From Pempheris klunzingeri (taxonomy: Eukaryota > Chordata > Actinopteri > Acropomatiformes > Pempheridae), in assembly GCF_042242105.1 (NCBI RefSeq), contig NC_092013.1:5430730-5494729 (forward strand): DNA of 64,000 nucleotides. Reading direction: 5' to 3'. Made by a program: the position numbers and the translations under genes. Below are positions 48,001 to 60,145 of the stretch, piece by piece (positions within the stretch are counted from its first letter, which is position 1; each line of letters opens with the position of its first letter). Below the pieces are notes generated by a model. That model saw only the letters and a list, made by a program, of their open reading frames with translations. It did not search any database and was not told the origin of the DNA.

Positions 48001-49067
48001 TCATGTTCTCCAAACTCCATTCAGGCACTGATTGTTCAGTTTGGCGTTCTAATCAAAAGGCTGATTAGTCTGCAGCTTATGCTGTCTACATGCATGCAAT
48101 TATAATCTGAGCTATTTTCCTGCTTGTTGCTAATTGCCATTCAGTCCCAGTAGACCACTGTTGGTGACGTCAACATTATATCAGGTACCAACACAGAAGT
48201 AGGAGGTTGACAATCACATTGTATCCTGTCTCCCCTGTGTCCCATAGTTATCGGGTAATTACTATCGAGCTTTGATCCACTGACAAACAGCATTTTCTGG
48301 TGATTTTACATTAGATTCTGTAACAGCAGTCTTGAAGGCTTGCAAGAGTTGGGGTGCAGCCAAGAAAACAATCTAGTTTCTTTAATAATGTCAAACATGC
48401 TATACAATGTGAGAGAAAGATAACTGTCTCGTATAAGTCTCAAGTACAAGCCTCATGACGGGTGATAAATGGTGCTGATACATATTATCATCAATTGCTG
48501 GACATATATACCGCACTATTCCTTTCTCTTTCTTTATCTGAAGACAGAATAATTGAAGCTGGTCTCTGGGGGACAAAGGTACCAAGAAATGTGCAGCTCT
48601 TCTACCGTATATGTCATTATCAGAGATGGGCTGTACTGAAAGTTCTTTCAACATGTCCAGGAATATGGCAAAGACAGAAGGTAAAAAAGGTAAAAAAGGT
48701 TTTTATGAAATGTGTTGAGATACTAATAAATAATTCATTTGGTCCAGAAGCCAGGGAAAGCAAATTAAATGTCCGGTGGGAAATTGTTCTTGGAGAATCC
48801 CTCTCACAAAATAAGCAGGAGGCTCTTTCTCACACCGTGTCATCATTTGAAGGAGGAGCAGGGTGGCGGGGGAACGACGGGGAGTAGCGGTGGTGAAACC
48901 GAATCCGCGGTGCTGTGCTGTCTCTCCGAGTGCTGACCTGTGACGACACGGGGAGCCAGCCATGTTTTATCAGTGGCAGGTAGGTGGGAAGTGGCGAGCA
49001 CTTTGCTGCCTTCTGAAACCGAGGAATCAGGTTGCGCACCTTGTCAACTGACACAGCAGCAGATATT

Positions 49068-49091
49068 TGTGTGTGTGTGTGTGTGTGTGTG
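49068..49091. repeat. (TG)n microsatellite
   Basis: About 12 TG units, about 90 bases after the GC-rich candidate promoter. Confidence 0.95.
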
Positions 49092-52000
49092 AATGTGTGG
49101 AGTAGGGGGAGCAATGTGTGTGTCTTGCTCAGAGAGAGCTTAGTGGCGATCGGGAAATGTGCAAGGTCAGGCAAAGGTTAGACAGTGTTCAGTGCAGCAG
49201 CAGCAGATGCGAGGAACTCTGACTGTGAAGCTCACCTGCTGCTGCTTTCTGGTCAGATAAGCAAAGAAATATATTCATAGATTTGGTGCTTCCTTTGCTT
49301 AAATAATCCCACATGAATTCTTATGTTACACTGTGTCTGCAAAAATAGGCAACTGTTTGCTAATAAATTTGCCAATTCTAAAGGAGATTTCAGTCAGTCT
49401 GGTGTTCACAGCTTGGCTTTAGCCATATATTTGATATAAAGACAGGAGAGTCGTATTGGTTTTCTCGTCTAACTCTCCAGAAAGTGAAAAATCCCAAAAT
49501 GTCAGAGTGTTAATATACAGGACTTGAACTTGTAATGGAGTATTTTGACATTGTGGCATTGCACTTGTACTTAAATAAAGCATATAAGTACTTCATTCAT
49601 CGCAGCAGGCAGGGTTGTTGTTTCAGATCCATAAATTAATGTTTCATATATGATCACCATGGGGGCAGGTCCCTTCAGTGAGTCCAAGGAAGGTTCGCAT
49701 CCAGATCGTCCATATTGTATTTTTGCAAAAATACAAGAAAGTATAATTTGGCTCAGCTTGAAATCATCGATGGAACCATCTGGAGACTTAAGGGAAAATT
49801 TAGGTGTTCATAGGTCTTCCGAGTGTAATTTTTCACACAACAACCACAGGAAACACAATCAGTTTCCAGATGACGTAAGAGTAGAGTAAGTCATAAGCAA
49901 CAGTGGAGAAAAAATGAAAAACTATAAGACCTGATCTGCGAATTAAATCTGAAAACACTGATTTGTTGCTCCATGTTTCTTATCTGTGCCACTATAAAGA
50001 TTACATGCTCAGTGGTCCAAAGCATTTTTTTTGACAAATGGAGCCTGATATTAGTTTGCCACAGTGCAGTGTTTCCCTAAAACTGTCAAATGAATTTATG
50101 TAAAGTATAGATATGACGAACAAGGAAAGGTAACATGCCTGAAAATGAAATAAATATCAAATAAATACGGTCCTGGAGCACCAGAAAAAAAAAAATACAT
50201 CCATTTATCCAACAGAAAGCACTATGTTCTGAGAGACCGATAAGTGAGGTGCTACTGTTCATTGTCAGATAATGTAAGCCATCCTACAGACTTTTCTTCA
50301 AAGACAAATAGAAATGTGCGCCGGACTATTCTAATGCACCGGCTAATGGCCGAACAAACATGATGAGCAGCGAATAAATGAGAGCGAGTGCAGGTATAAC
50401 ATTTAAGAGGTCGTGTTTCACATAGATACATGACCTTTTTTAACTGAAATGGAAGCCTTTGTCACCATGTATCTGACAAATGAATTGAATTGCTGTACTT
50501 TTAAGTTTTAAACTACTTTTAAAACAGGTGCATTAACTTTTCAATCATGGCATTAACACCTGTTATAGTCTAATAGTTTGGTGACGATTTTGAAAAATCC
50601 ACTTTACTGTGACAGTTACATGGTTCTTTAACAAGAAAAACACAAAGTACATCAAAGACTGGACTTATTCAACATGAAGGAGTGTGAAACTTCCCGTGAG
50701 TGCACTGCTTTTTCGTATTCTTGCACTTAAGGTCCAATAAGAAATCCAGAGCTTTCTGCTCTGCATGTGTAGGAGAGGTGTCATATTAAGAATCTCAGGG
50801 CTCTTTCACTCGAAGCCAGTAAATCATACCTGATGGTCTTGAGTTACAGGAACTGCGCCATTTCTCTGAGCCAGCTCCTGGGTGATTTTCTTCTAAACTC
50901 AGAGTGGATCTGCTTACAGAGATATAACAAAAGTGAGACACTTGGTATTTGGAGTTGGGAGTGGGGCTCTTTTTCCAGCATTTACAAAACCAAAAACACA
51001 AGAAAAAAGGGTAAGACATTGATGATTCACATGATTGATGTGTTTGTCCTGCTGCAGCAGCTGTTAGCCTGACTGAATATGAAAACATTTTATTCAAACT
51101 CAGCTAGCTTAATTTTCCAGTGACAGCTGTCAGCCAGTAAAATCGACAGAAATAAGAGATCTGCTTTTGTCTGGCTTGTCCTCTGTAAATAGCATCTATG
51201 CCAGCGGGAATGGAAAACTTGACGGGTGTAGCAGCATTTACTAACGGGAGCGGAGTTCAGCCATAGGCCATTTTATGTTGCGCCTTGTAGCCTGTGTGGC
51301 TCACGAAACAGTAGCGTGTAAACTGAAACCTCACTAGTGTAAACCTTTGTTAGACTAGGAAAGTGTATTCACTTCACTTCCTCAAAGATCTCAAGAAGAA
51401 AAACAAGGCGGATCTCCTCATTTTCAGTCTCTCAAATTCCCTCAGAGGATCAACCAACGTTCTTGGGCTTCAAACGTCTGCTTTTATGTGGGAGTCAGTC
51501 CGTTAGTTTTGTCTCACCAAGCGGATCCACATTGTTATGTGAAACAAAGACAAACATCTCCTTTATACTGACCTCCCTTCAAACACAGAATTGATTTTTT
51601 TGTTCTGTTTTGTTTTTAAAGGATTGTATGAATTGGTGCCAATTTGTATCTTAGACCTCCTCGAACACTATTCCACCTCTAATGTCTCAGATACTCTGCC
51701 AACTTTTCCTCCGCACTGCATCATCATTACTAATTTAATCATTACATTATTTTTTTTTTCTAATTGTCCATTGTGTGTTCAGCCTCTCTGTGGTTAGCAA
51801 CTGTTGTTTTGTATTGTGCTCTTTACATAAATTGGCTTGACGAGTGGTCAAGCGGCTCTCCCCAGTTGAACTAATGGTCTAAACTAGATATCTCATCAAC
51901 TGACAATTTCTGGCAGGGAGATTAAATTATCTGGTTAATCAATATACCATTTTCAACCTTCACCTCGGTTTGGGACTCGTTATTGAACAATTGTCCCCTC

Positions 52001-52414
52001 CTGTAGAAGGGGAATCTTTTCACACCTTTTCTCAAGGGCAAATTAAGCATTGAGCTGACCCCATTGTCCAGGGTGGGCTGTAGGGGGGCTTCCTCACTCA
52101 AGGACATTAGGACACGATGTAAAGCTGTTGTTGTGGTTGGAGAACAGCAGTGTTGAGGCAACTTATTCAATTAATCAGCTCTCCAGTCGTGTTTATTTTT
52201 AGCAAACATTGCATTGATTATGATGATGGAAGGTACAAATCGTGATGGATTGAAACAAGATAATTAAATAAATCATAAAATTCAATTATTTACCTAATTG
52301 GTTTTACCATTTATTTTTTGCTAAATTCTTTATTTTCTTGATAACAGATCTCCTAATTATACAATAATTATATATAATGTTGTAGGGTGTGAAAGTGTTT
52401 AAGTACGCTGAAGG

Positions 52415-52555
52415 AATACTTATTTAGGAAATATCCGCTTTCTTGCCGAGAGTAAGATAAGAGGACCAATTTACCTACTACTTAGTAATGTCTGCATGCT
52501 AAATATGAAGCTGACACCAGCAGACAGTTAGTTTAGTTAAGAGTAGCGCTAAGTG
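52415..52555 (-). repeat. dispersed teleost repeat, copy B
   Basis: Carries GAAATATCCGCTTTCTTGCCGAGAG, then TGCATGCTAAATATGAAGCT and AGACAGTTAGTTTAGTTAAG. This is the order of the repeat in copy C read from the opposite strand, so copies B and C are inverted relative to each other. Confidence 0.6.
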
Positions 52556-53039
52556 TAGTGCAAGGACGACAAATTGTCATTTTACAAGGGGTTGTGTGTT
52601 GACCTGATGTATAGAAGGTTTGTTACACAGAACCATCAAACATCTTTTCCACTGAGAAAAGTCTGCAGTGCCATTGTTTGCTCTCCAGTTCAGATATAAC
52701 TGATGCTTTATTAGCATCTCCACTAGCCACTTTAGGAGCCTCCGTTGTCATTTTCAGACAAACAGTCACTTCTCACTGTCATTACACCTCAGCCCTGCCT
52801 GTAGCTGAATGTTAATTGATCTGAACCGCTGTGGTTCGGCCACAAACACATAACTTGGAGGCCTCCAAGACGGTAATCCCTGCCGCGCAGGTTTAGCGCC
52901 AGGCTAATTCTTGGAAAACATCAGCCAGCTGCACTGACTTCCTTAAGTCTCATGCTGTCACTCTGATGTTGGAAACCAGCATCGGCTTCAAGAAGTCACT
53001 GATCCCAGCCAAGAAATATTTCACCACATAAGCCCTCAA

Positions 53040-53300
53040 AAAAATGCAATTTGTCGTTTTTACATAGTTTTTTTTTTTTTTTTTTGTGCAAAATTTTGTA
53101 CAGATTAAACAATGGAGACATAACCTGATGAGTAGTGAACTTTAAAGGTGCTGGTAAACAGATTATTTTTAACCTTTGGGCATAGCCAGGCTAGCTATAG
53201 TCTTTATGCTAAGCTAAAATAAGCTAAGCCAAGATAATAGCCTTCTCAATCTTTAACCAACCTTCCCAGTTAACACGCAGCAAGAAAGCAAATAAGCAGC
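53040..53300 (+). repeat. dispersed teleost repeat, copy C
   Basis: The longest copy. It has a T-run (53070-53085), TGCAAAATTTTGTACAGATT, GTGAACTTTAAAGGTGCTGG, TAACCTTTGGGCATAGCCAG, TCTTTATGCTAAGCTAAAAT and AGCAAGAAAGCAAATAAGC in order. Non-coding. Recalled as a widespread element of percomorph genomes, with no family name known to me. Confidence 0.65.
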
Positions 53301-54949
53301 TGTTTGTCTAACTCTGTTGAATATTTTTATTTGACAATTCAATGCTCATGATCTCCACCTGCCTTCAAGTGACTCAGCATATTGTCATATAATATTCTGG
53401 CATTTCCTCCAGCATTCATCTCTGAGGCTTCAAGGTGACCCTGCATGTTTATGTCATTGATCAGGATCTCCTGATCCAAGAAAAAGATGCTATTTTGCCC
53501 AAAAGGTGTTAGGAATTTGTTATACTCGCATATCATGTTCACACACTTGCTGTTTGTCTGACAGTTTGAGCTACAAGCTTTCTAAAGATGTATTTTCAGT
53601 CTGAATCCCTTTTGTCCTCCTTTTTTCTGCCTTCGCCCTCCAAGCATTCTGCGTTTTTACATTGATCCTCATGTTTCTTCATGTCTCTTTAAGTTCCTTT
53701 AACATCGGACGCTTTGATAGTCTGTGTGTCTTTGATTCTTTAAATCCCTTTGACTTGTTCTGTCTTTGACCTTATGCTTTCAGCTTTTGTTTCTTCTCTA
53801 CGTCTCCCCAATACCAAACAATCTCTTAAGCTATACCAGAGTTTTTGATATTCAGTGATTTATTTCATGATCGAATACAACACTTAAACAAAGGCTGTCA
53901 AACAAACTCAAGCCATTTGAATTCAACAGTCAAAATGTATCCCTATATCCCAATGCACAACTAATTAGACATCAAATCAGACTGAAAGATGGGAAAGCTG
54001 TGAGTTCATGGTGCTTTGGTGAAACCATTAAGAGAATGTATGGCCCATCTATGGCCTGATATGTAAACTGCAATTAGGGAAACTCCTGCCCTCTAGAGCA
54101 ATTCCCAAGAGACACACTACAGCTGCACAGTGACCTAACATGACACCAACCTCTTTTGTGCGTGTGTGCGGGTGTGCACGCGCGTGAGCTTCATTTCAAA
54201 CGTGAGGATTCGTTCACAGACCCATGTGTGCATGTACTGTATGTGTAAACACTTAACAGATCCTGTTTCCTGCAGCCTGTAATTAGATGACGACTGACCC
54301 ACAGAACAACAGTGACTAATGTTCTCCAGAGCATCAGTAGTAACACAAGCATCAATGAACCAAGGAACCAGGTATGAAATGTGATGAGTTAAATTGGAAT
54401 GAAATGAATTAAATATAAACTTCATGGTCCTTACACATAATTCACCCCTGAAGCAACTAGCAACTGTTATTGTTTATGGTGTAGAACATTTAAATATTTT
54501 GTCTTAAATGATACTTAATTTATTTTTTGTTTGTTTTCTGCTGTGAGTTAAGTGAGAGGATTGATATCAATGATGTGTTTGTGCTTTAAAGGTCATCTTT
54601 ATAAGGTTTAGGACATTAAAACAGCATCAAACAACTATTTACTATGTAAGGATGCAGGAATGGTTACCTGAGCAGAGAATGCTGCTGGTGTGTGTTGTGT
54701 GTTGTAATCTGAACTTCTCTGTCCTTTCTTTGGTTGTGTGTGCACATGAGTGCACGTGAGTGCACGTAACTGTGTGAATTGTTTGGTGAAACTGAGCCGA
54801 AAGCCGCTGCTCAGCGACAGACTCAGCTTAGCAACTGAGGTAAAACATTGATACAAAAACTGGGGGTAAAGGATGTTGGGGAGGTGGGGGAGGGTTGAGG
54901 CACAAGTTTCTTTTGGTCTGAGAGGATGAGATTTTGTATAGAGAACTTG

Positions 54950-55015
54950 TAAGTACAGAGCTGGAGCCAGGAGCAGATTAGCTTAGTTTAGCTTAGCATA
55001 AAGACTAGAAGCATG
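54950..55015 (-). repeat. dispersed teleost repeat, copy D (fragment)
   Basis: GGAGCCAGGAGCAGATTAGCTTAG... and TTAGCATAAAGACTAGAAGC match the GCTAAGC core of copy C on the opposite strand. Short fragment only. Confidence 0.55.
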
Positions 55016-55979
55016 TGCAAACAGCAAGTCTGGAAAATTAAAAATGACAATTCGTCATTGTAAAGAAGTTAAATATTAACACTGGGACATCACCAAGGAA
55101 TAATTATTGTATGTAACTCAAAACCATAAATCGTATGACACTTTGGAAAAAGACACATATTTGCTTTATTAGAGAGTGATACCACATCCACAGGTATATG
55201 ACCATAGGAATAGGGTGGCAGAAGTGGGAGAGTGTCTAATGAAAGCAAAAGGCTCATGGGGTGGTGACATGCTAAAAGTAGGCCCAGAATGGAAACCAGG
55301 TCACATAAAAACATCCAGGTTTTCCACAGGAGCTGAATTTAAGTTACTCCAGTTTAAGGCAGCCTAATAAGTCACTGACCCAATGACTGGAGGAGCGTGA
55401 AGATGTAAATTTTCATCTGAGCAAATTGACCCATGTAGAGCAAAAGAATGGCGTATGCTACTGTATCAGGTTGGACATATGATAATGAACGGTCCACCGG
55501 TAGAATCCCAAAGATAACTATAACGTTCACAATGAAATCCAAATATGTCAGAAAAACATTAATAATAGATCCCCAGGAATCTGACAGTTTAGAGCATGGC
55601 CAGAAATTGTGAAATAAAGTGGCTTCTTCCAGCTTAGAGCAAGGACAGGTAGGGTCAGTTTTAGGTAATGTCTTTCCAAGTTTGTCCTTAGACCACTTTA
55701 AAGTTGAATAAGACAATGCTTTGCACTAAAAGAGGAGGAGTGGATCCTTTTTAGAATACAGTTCCATGTCTCCTCATAAAAAAATCTTCCCCCAGGTCAT
55801 TATCCCATAGTGCCTTGGGAGGAGTTGGAGGGATCAGGAGATTATTAATGTGTCTGCATATAATTGAGATTACACCCTCAGAAACCTTATTAAAGCTCAG
55901 GATATCCTCTAAAGGGGTTCCTCTGGGACTTTTAAGGGATCAGAGTGTGTTTTGTGTGCAAAATCCCTTTATTTGCTTT

Positions 55980-56100
55980 TTTTCTGCTAGTTAGATGACA
56001 AAATTAATACCACTCTCATGTCCGTGCGTTAAAAAGCTACGGTCACGAGACGGTTAGCTTAGCTTTGCATGAAACCTCGAAACAGGGAATCCACTGGCCT
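55980..56100 (-). repeat. dispersed teleost repeat, copy E
   Basis: AGTTAGATGACAAAATTAAT, ACCACTCTCATGTCCGTGCGTTAAAAAGCTA and GGTTAGCTTAGCTTTGCATGAAACCTCGAAACAGGG follow the same order as copy B. It is immediately followed by a (GTTAT)n run. Confidence 0.6.
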
Positions 56101-56110
56101 GGAATAATTG

Positions 56111-56146
56111 GTTATGTTATGTTATGTTATGTTATGTTATGTTATG
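56111..56146. repeat. (GTTAT)n pentanucleotide microsatellite
   Basis: Seven GTTAT units next to repeat copy E. Confidence 0.93.
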
Positions 56147-58519
56147 GTTATGTATGGCCAGGGTGCTGTGACATCTCGAGATGGAGCTACGGTAAGCTGA
56201 TGCCTCCCAGCTCCAGCTGCCTACTTAATGCACAGACATGAAAGTGCAATGATCTCATCAAAATCTGGGCAAGAAAGAAAATAGGCATATTTCTCGAAAC
56301 TTTAAAAAACGTTGCTCATAAAAAGTTTCGCATTGTAAATTAGAAGAGGAAACATGGGATCAAACAAACTACAGGCTCTGAATCAAAATTCAAATTGCTT
56401 TATTGAATCTTTCCCCTTCATTTTCACACTTAAAATTCAACACATTAAAGCATGTTAACTCTGATTTTATGGTGGAAAGGAGCTAAATACATTTACTGAC
56501 ATATTGAACCAATGGGATACTTGTACTTTTAGTCAGTATTTCTACTTTATGCTTCTAATCTAGTGCATTTATTTGGTAAGTGTGGTTACTACTTTACAGA
56601 TGAATATTTTTTGAGTCTATAAAATATTGTTTTAGATTGAATTACCCAAAAGGATAAAAAATTAAAGTACTGCTTACATGTTAATACATATATAAAAATG
56701 ATCCAGCAATATAATAATATAACTATATAACTATATAAAGTGCTATTGTCACTTTTACCTAAGTAAATGATCTGAATACTTCTTCCACAACTGGACTTTC
56801 AGCACAGGTCTGTAGTGTGTTGTTTAAAAAAGATTTTCTTAGAAAGAGATTTTTTAGAAAACTTAAAATCAGTCAAGACGAGGCTGTACATAGTTTTTTT
56901 TCCTACTTTGAGTACAATTAAACGATTACCACTCTTCCTAAGTCAATATTAGTTCATTGCTTTTAACAAAAGCTAAAAAAGCCTCCACAGATAGTCAATA
57001 GACTGAACAATCAGCTGGCCACACAAAGTGGTAATTGCTGTCATGATCACTCTCTGTTGTTTGACCTTGAAAGCATCGCCCCTACTAACCTAATAATCTT
57101 CGGCTGCCCAGCCCTCCACCTAACCTGTCAGTCAGCGAGCAGGGCAGCAAACACCACAGTGAAACCTCAGCTGTTTGCAGAAGCTACTCTGGCTGACTGG
57201 TGGTACGTCATGTCACCTCGACTCTATTGTTCAGCTCCACATGGTTTATGTTTACAGTCTCTGCGGCTGCGTCACGGCAGTCGGCTTTTTGTACCAGGGC
57301 CAAGTTTTGGAGAGTCATCTTTAAGGGCGATTCATGTCTCTTCCACTCTGCTTAAAGTGCAGCAAGGTTGGAAAACACCGCACAGCTTTCTTCAGTGCTG
57401 ACACTGCTTTCCCTGCACTCTATTCTGTCACGTCTGTTGTTTGCTGCCGCTTTTGTGCAGCAGGTATTTTGATGAATACCCATTTTAAACAGCAGTGTTT
57501 TTGTAGAATATGACGATTCAGCAGCCCAGACAACAAGGACCATAGCTCTTATCAGCACCTTGCGAATGTTGCATACGGTCCAACCAATTTGCTCTCCTGC
57601 TGTGATGATTTCATAACCAACGTTTGCTTAAAATATGTACATATTTGATGAAAGGGCTAATTAAAAACTGACAAAATATACAGCTTTGAGCATAATAATG
57701 AAGATTTCCTCTGGCATTTGTTCATGTGCACCAGAGAGTATAACAGTAATGTATTCAAGAATTCAGCTGTTCACCTCTAACATTCAGCTTCTGTCAAACC
57801 TCGGGACAGATCACATCATGAAACAACAACGGGAGTCCTAAAATTGAGCATAAATGCTCTTTGCCTTGCCCATATTGACATTTGTGATGTAACCACATGC
57901 AACATCCTGCTCGCTGGTTTTGAAGTTCCTGTCTAATGGTTGAACTTGCGTAAACAATCCAACCAAAGAGGCAGCGTCATTTTCTGTCTCTCTCTGAAAG
58001 TAGGCCACAGGTTAAAAGAGAGCAGGAAGATCCTGAACGCTCCGTCTGCGGTGGTCATTTCATCTCTGCATCCTGCGGTCTTACAGGGTTACTAGTAACA
58101 AGCTGCAGGTGACGCTCCGCTCAAATTACACTCGCAGAAGCATATTATTTCCCAAATGTCCACTGTAAAGATCAGGTGGCGTCCAAGGCAGCTGAACAGT
58201 AGTAAGTAAGTAACCCTGACCCACATAGCGGCCCACGATTGTCAAGAGAACAATGAGGATGGGGTGGCATGGTCTGCTAGACGAGACAGTAAAAACAGAG
58301 ATAAGGGGCACACCCCTTCTGCTCAATGGATGGATCAATTCTCAGAGTTTGAAAAAATGTCCAGGATCAGGCAGAATTGATATCATAACTCAAAAGGAGA
58401 GCTGGACCTCCATCATAACAGTGATCGCAGTCCTGCAGCTGTAGGCAGAGTCTGACTTGGGTGATTTAAGACAGAAAAACAGAAAAGTGAGAAACAAGAC
58501 AAAGCTCACTAAAAACCAT

Positions 58520-58559
<40 letters not shown>

Positions 58560-59691
58560 ACGTGTGTGGGTGTGGTGGTCCAGCCACATCATTTTTAGTG
58601 TGGATGACACACAGCCTCTTCAAAACCTCTTTATGTGCAGCTCTTCGTTTGAGGGCTTTGTATTGACACAGATGAGAGCTTCTCACCCAGTGAAGTGTCT
58701 GGAGGGTCAGTGAAGTGCCACATCAGTCACAGGACGTCACCGGGACATCAGACTCAAACACATCAGGGTCACCAAACAAACACATCAGGACTGGAAATAC
58801 AACATCATTCAGACGGCAGCTGTTCTAAAGCAAAGGAAAAACTGAGCAGCTTCCAAATGAACATGTCACAAATGTTTAGTCTTGTGATTTTTGTCCTGTT
58901 TGTTTTGTTTTTATGTATGCTCTTGTGAACAGACATGGTTTATTTTCTTCTTTTGAATGATTTTAATTTTAGTTCACTGTCGGTCTGCATATTTGTTAAT
59001 CGTGAAATAGTTTTTGGAAAAAAAACAAATAAAACGGTTTCTTATCTTAAATGCCTGGTGGCTTCCTTGTCACTTTTGTTTATTCATTCACCGTTATTAT
59101 AAAATGAAAATCCGCTCATTTTGTAATTAAAGTGAATATTTAAGGCCACAGTCTGTGGTTCAATCTAATCTTTTGTTATTAGCCGTCATTCAGGGATACT
59201 GTATGAACAGAACCTCATTTGCATTTTGTCCTTGTTTTCTTTTTCTTTTTCTGCCAGTGGAAGAATATTCAGAGCTGTCCTTTTCACAAGAAAACCTTTT
59301 AACTTGACTGTGCCGTGACTTTTTTCAAAGGAAACCACAGCATCTTTTGAGTGTGTGGGCAGCTACAGTCTGGGTGAAAATCAGTTTACATTCAGTCAAT
59401 GTAACCGTTCAGATGAAAGTGGTCAAAGTCATATGGCTTTACAGAAGTTTTCTATCAGAATCACTTTCTGCTTTTCTGAACTTAAGCCCAGTCATCATCT
59501 GGTGGGTAGACGTCGCTGTGTCAGTGAAACAGCTGCTACAGGCTGAACTGCCATTTTGTTTCTTTCAAGCTGACATTTGTGTGTTAGTTGTTTTCTTTTT
59601 AGGATGGAGGTGGAGGTTTTTTTGTTGTAATTTGCCGAAACCAATCAGCAGTGAGTGTATTAACTGTCCATTCACCTGGCATCACTTTTAG
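56147..59691. other. gene desert, no gene seen
   Basis: No exon was recognised. A TG microsatellite is at 58522-58556, with AT-rich sequence around it. Open frames lack domains and splice partners. Confidence 0.5.
58522..58556. repeat. (TG)n microsatellite
   Basis: Uninterrupted TG run of about 17 units. Confidence 0.95.
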
Positions 59692-60145
59692 TTAAAGGTC
59701 CCATATCATGCAAAATGCACTTTTTAAATATGTGTCCCCGGTGTGTTTAAAGACCTTCAAACTATAAAAAAAGAACATCCGCTCTCATTTTCTCCTGCTC
59801 CATCTTTCAGTAAACGTGTGAAAACACACTATTTAGATTTGGCTCCCTTTATGATGTCATAAGAGGATCTGTCAAACATGATCTTCTTGAGCCTTTCAGC
59901 GGGCCAACTGTCCTCACTGTACGCCATTGTTTTTTTGTCCCTAACACCAGCTCCCAGTAACACAAAAATGTTGAAGGTGAGAGCAAAGCATGCAGGTTGT
60001 TGTGTTCCTCTAAAACAAAGCGTGTAGACAGAGGCTGGAAACAGCTGCAGAAGCCGCATCTACTATGGGAAAAATAATGTGTTTTTTGAATATAAAACCA
60101 TGTAAACCTGTTCCAGTACGACCTCCCAATATAATTATGAACTTA
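59692..60145 (+). mobile_element. TTAA-flanked non-autonomous element, probably piggyBac-type
   Basis: Starts TTAAAGGTCCCATATCATGC and carries ATATGTGTCCCCGGTGTGT, CATTTTCTCCTGCTCCA and TAAACCTGTTCCAGTACGACC in order, a recognisable word order of a common teleost repeat. The expected right end, an inverted copy of the start ending in TTAA, is not visible near 60140, so the copy is damaged or its end has diverged. No coding capacity. Confidence 0.6.

Larger units (their letters stand above)
44721..52414. other. gene desert, middle part
   Basis: No gene was recognised over about 7.7 kb. Visible items are a bZIP palindrome at 45068-45081, a minus-strand splice-donor-bearing frame near 46475-46636, a small GC-rich island with an ATG and donor near 48850-48980, and a TG microsatellite at 49068-49091. 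The rest is AT-rich unique-looking DNA without domains. Confidence 0.5.
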
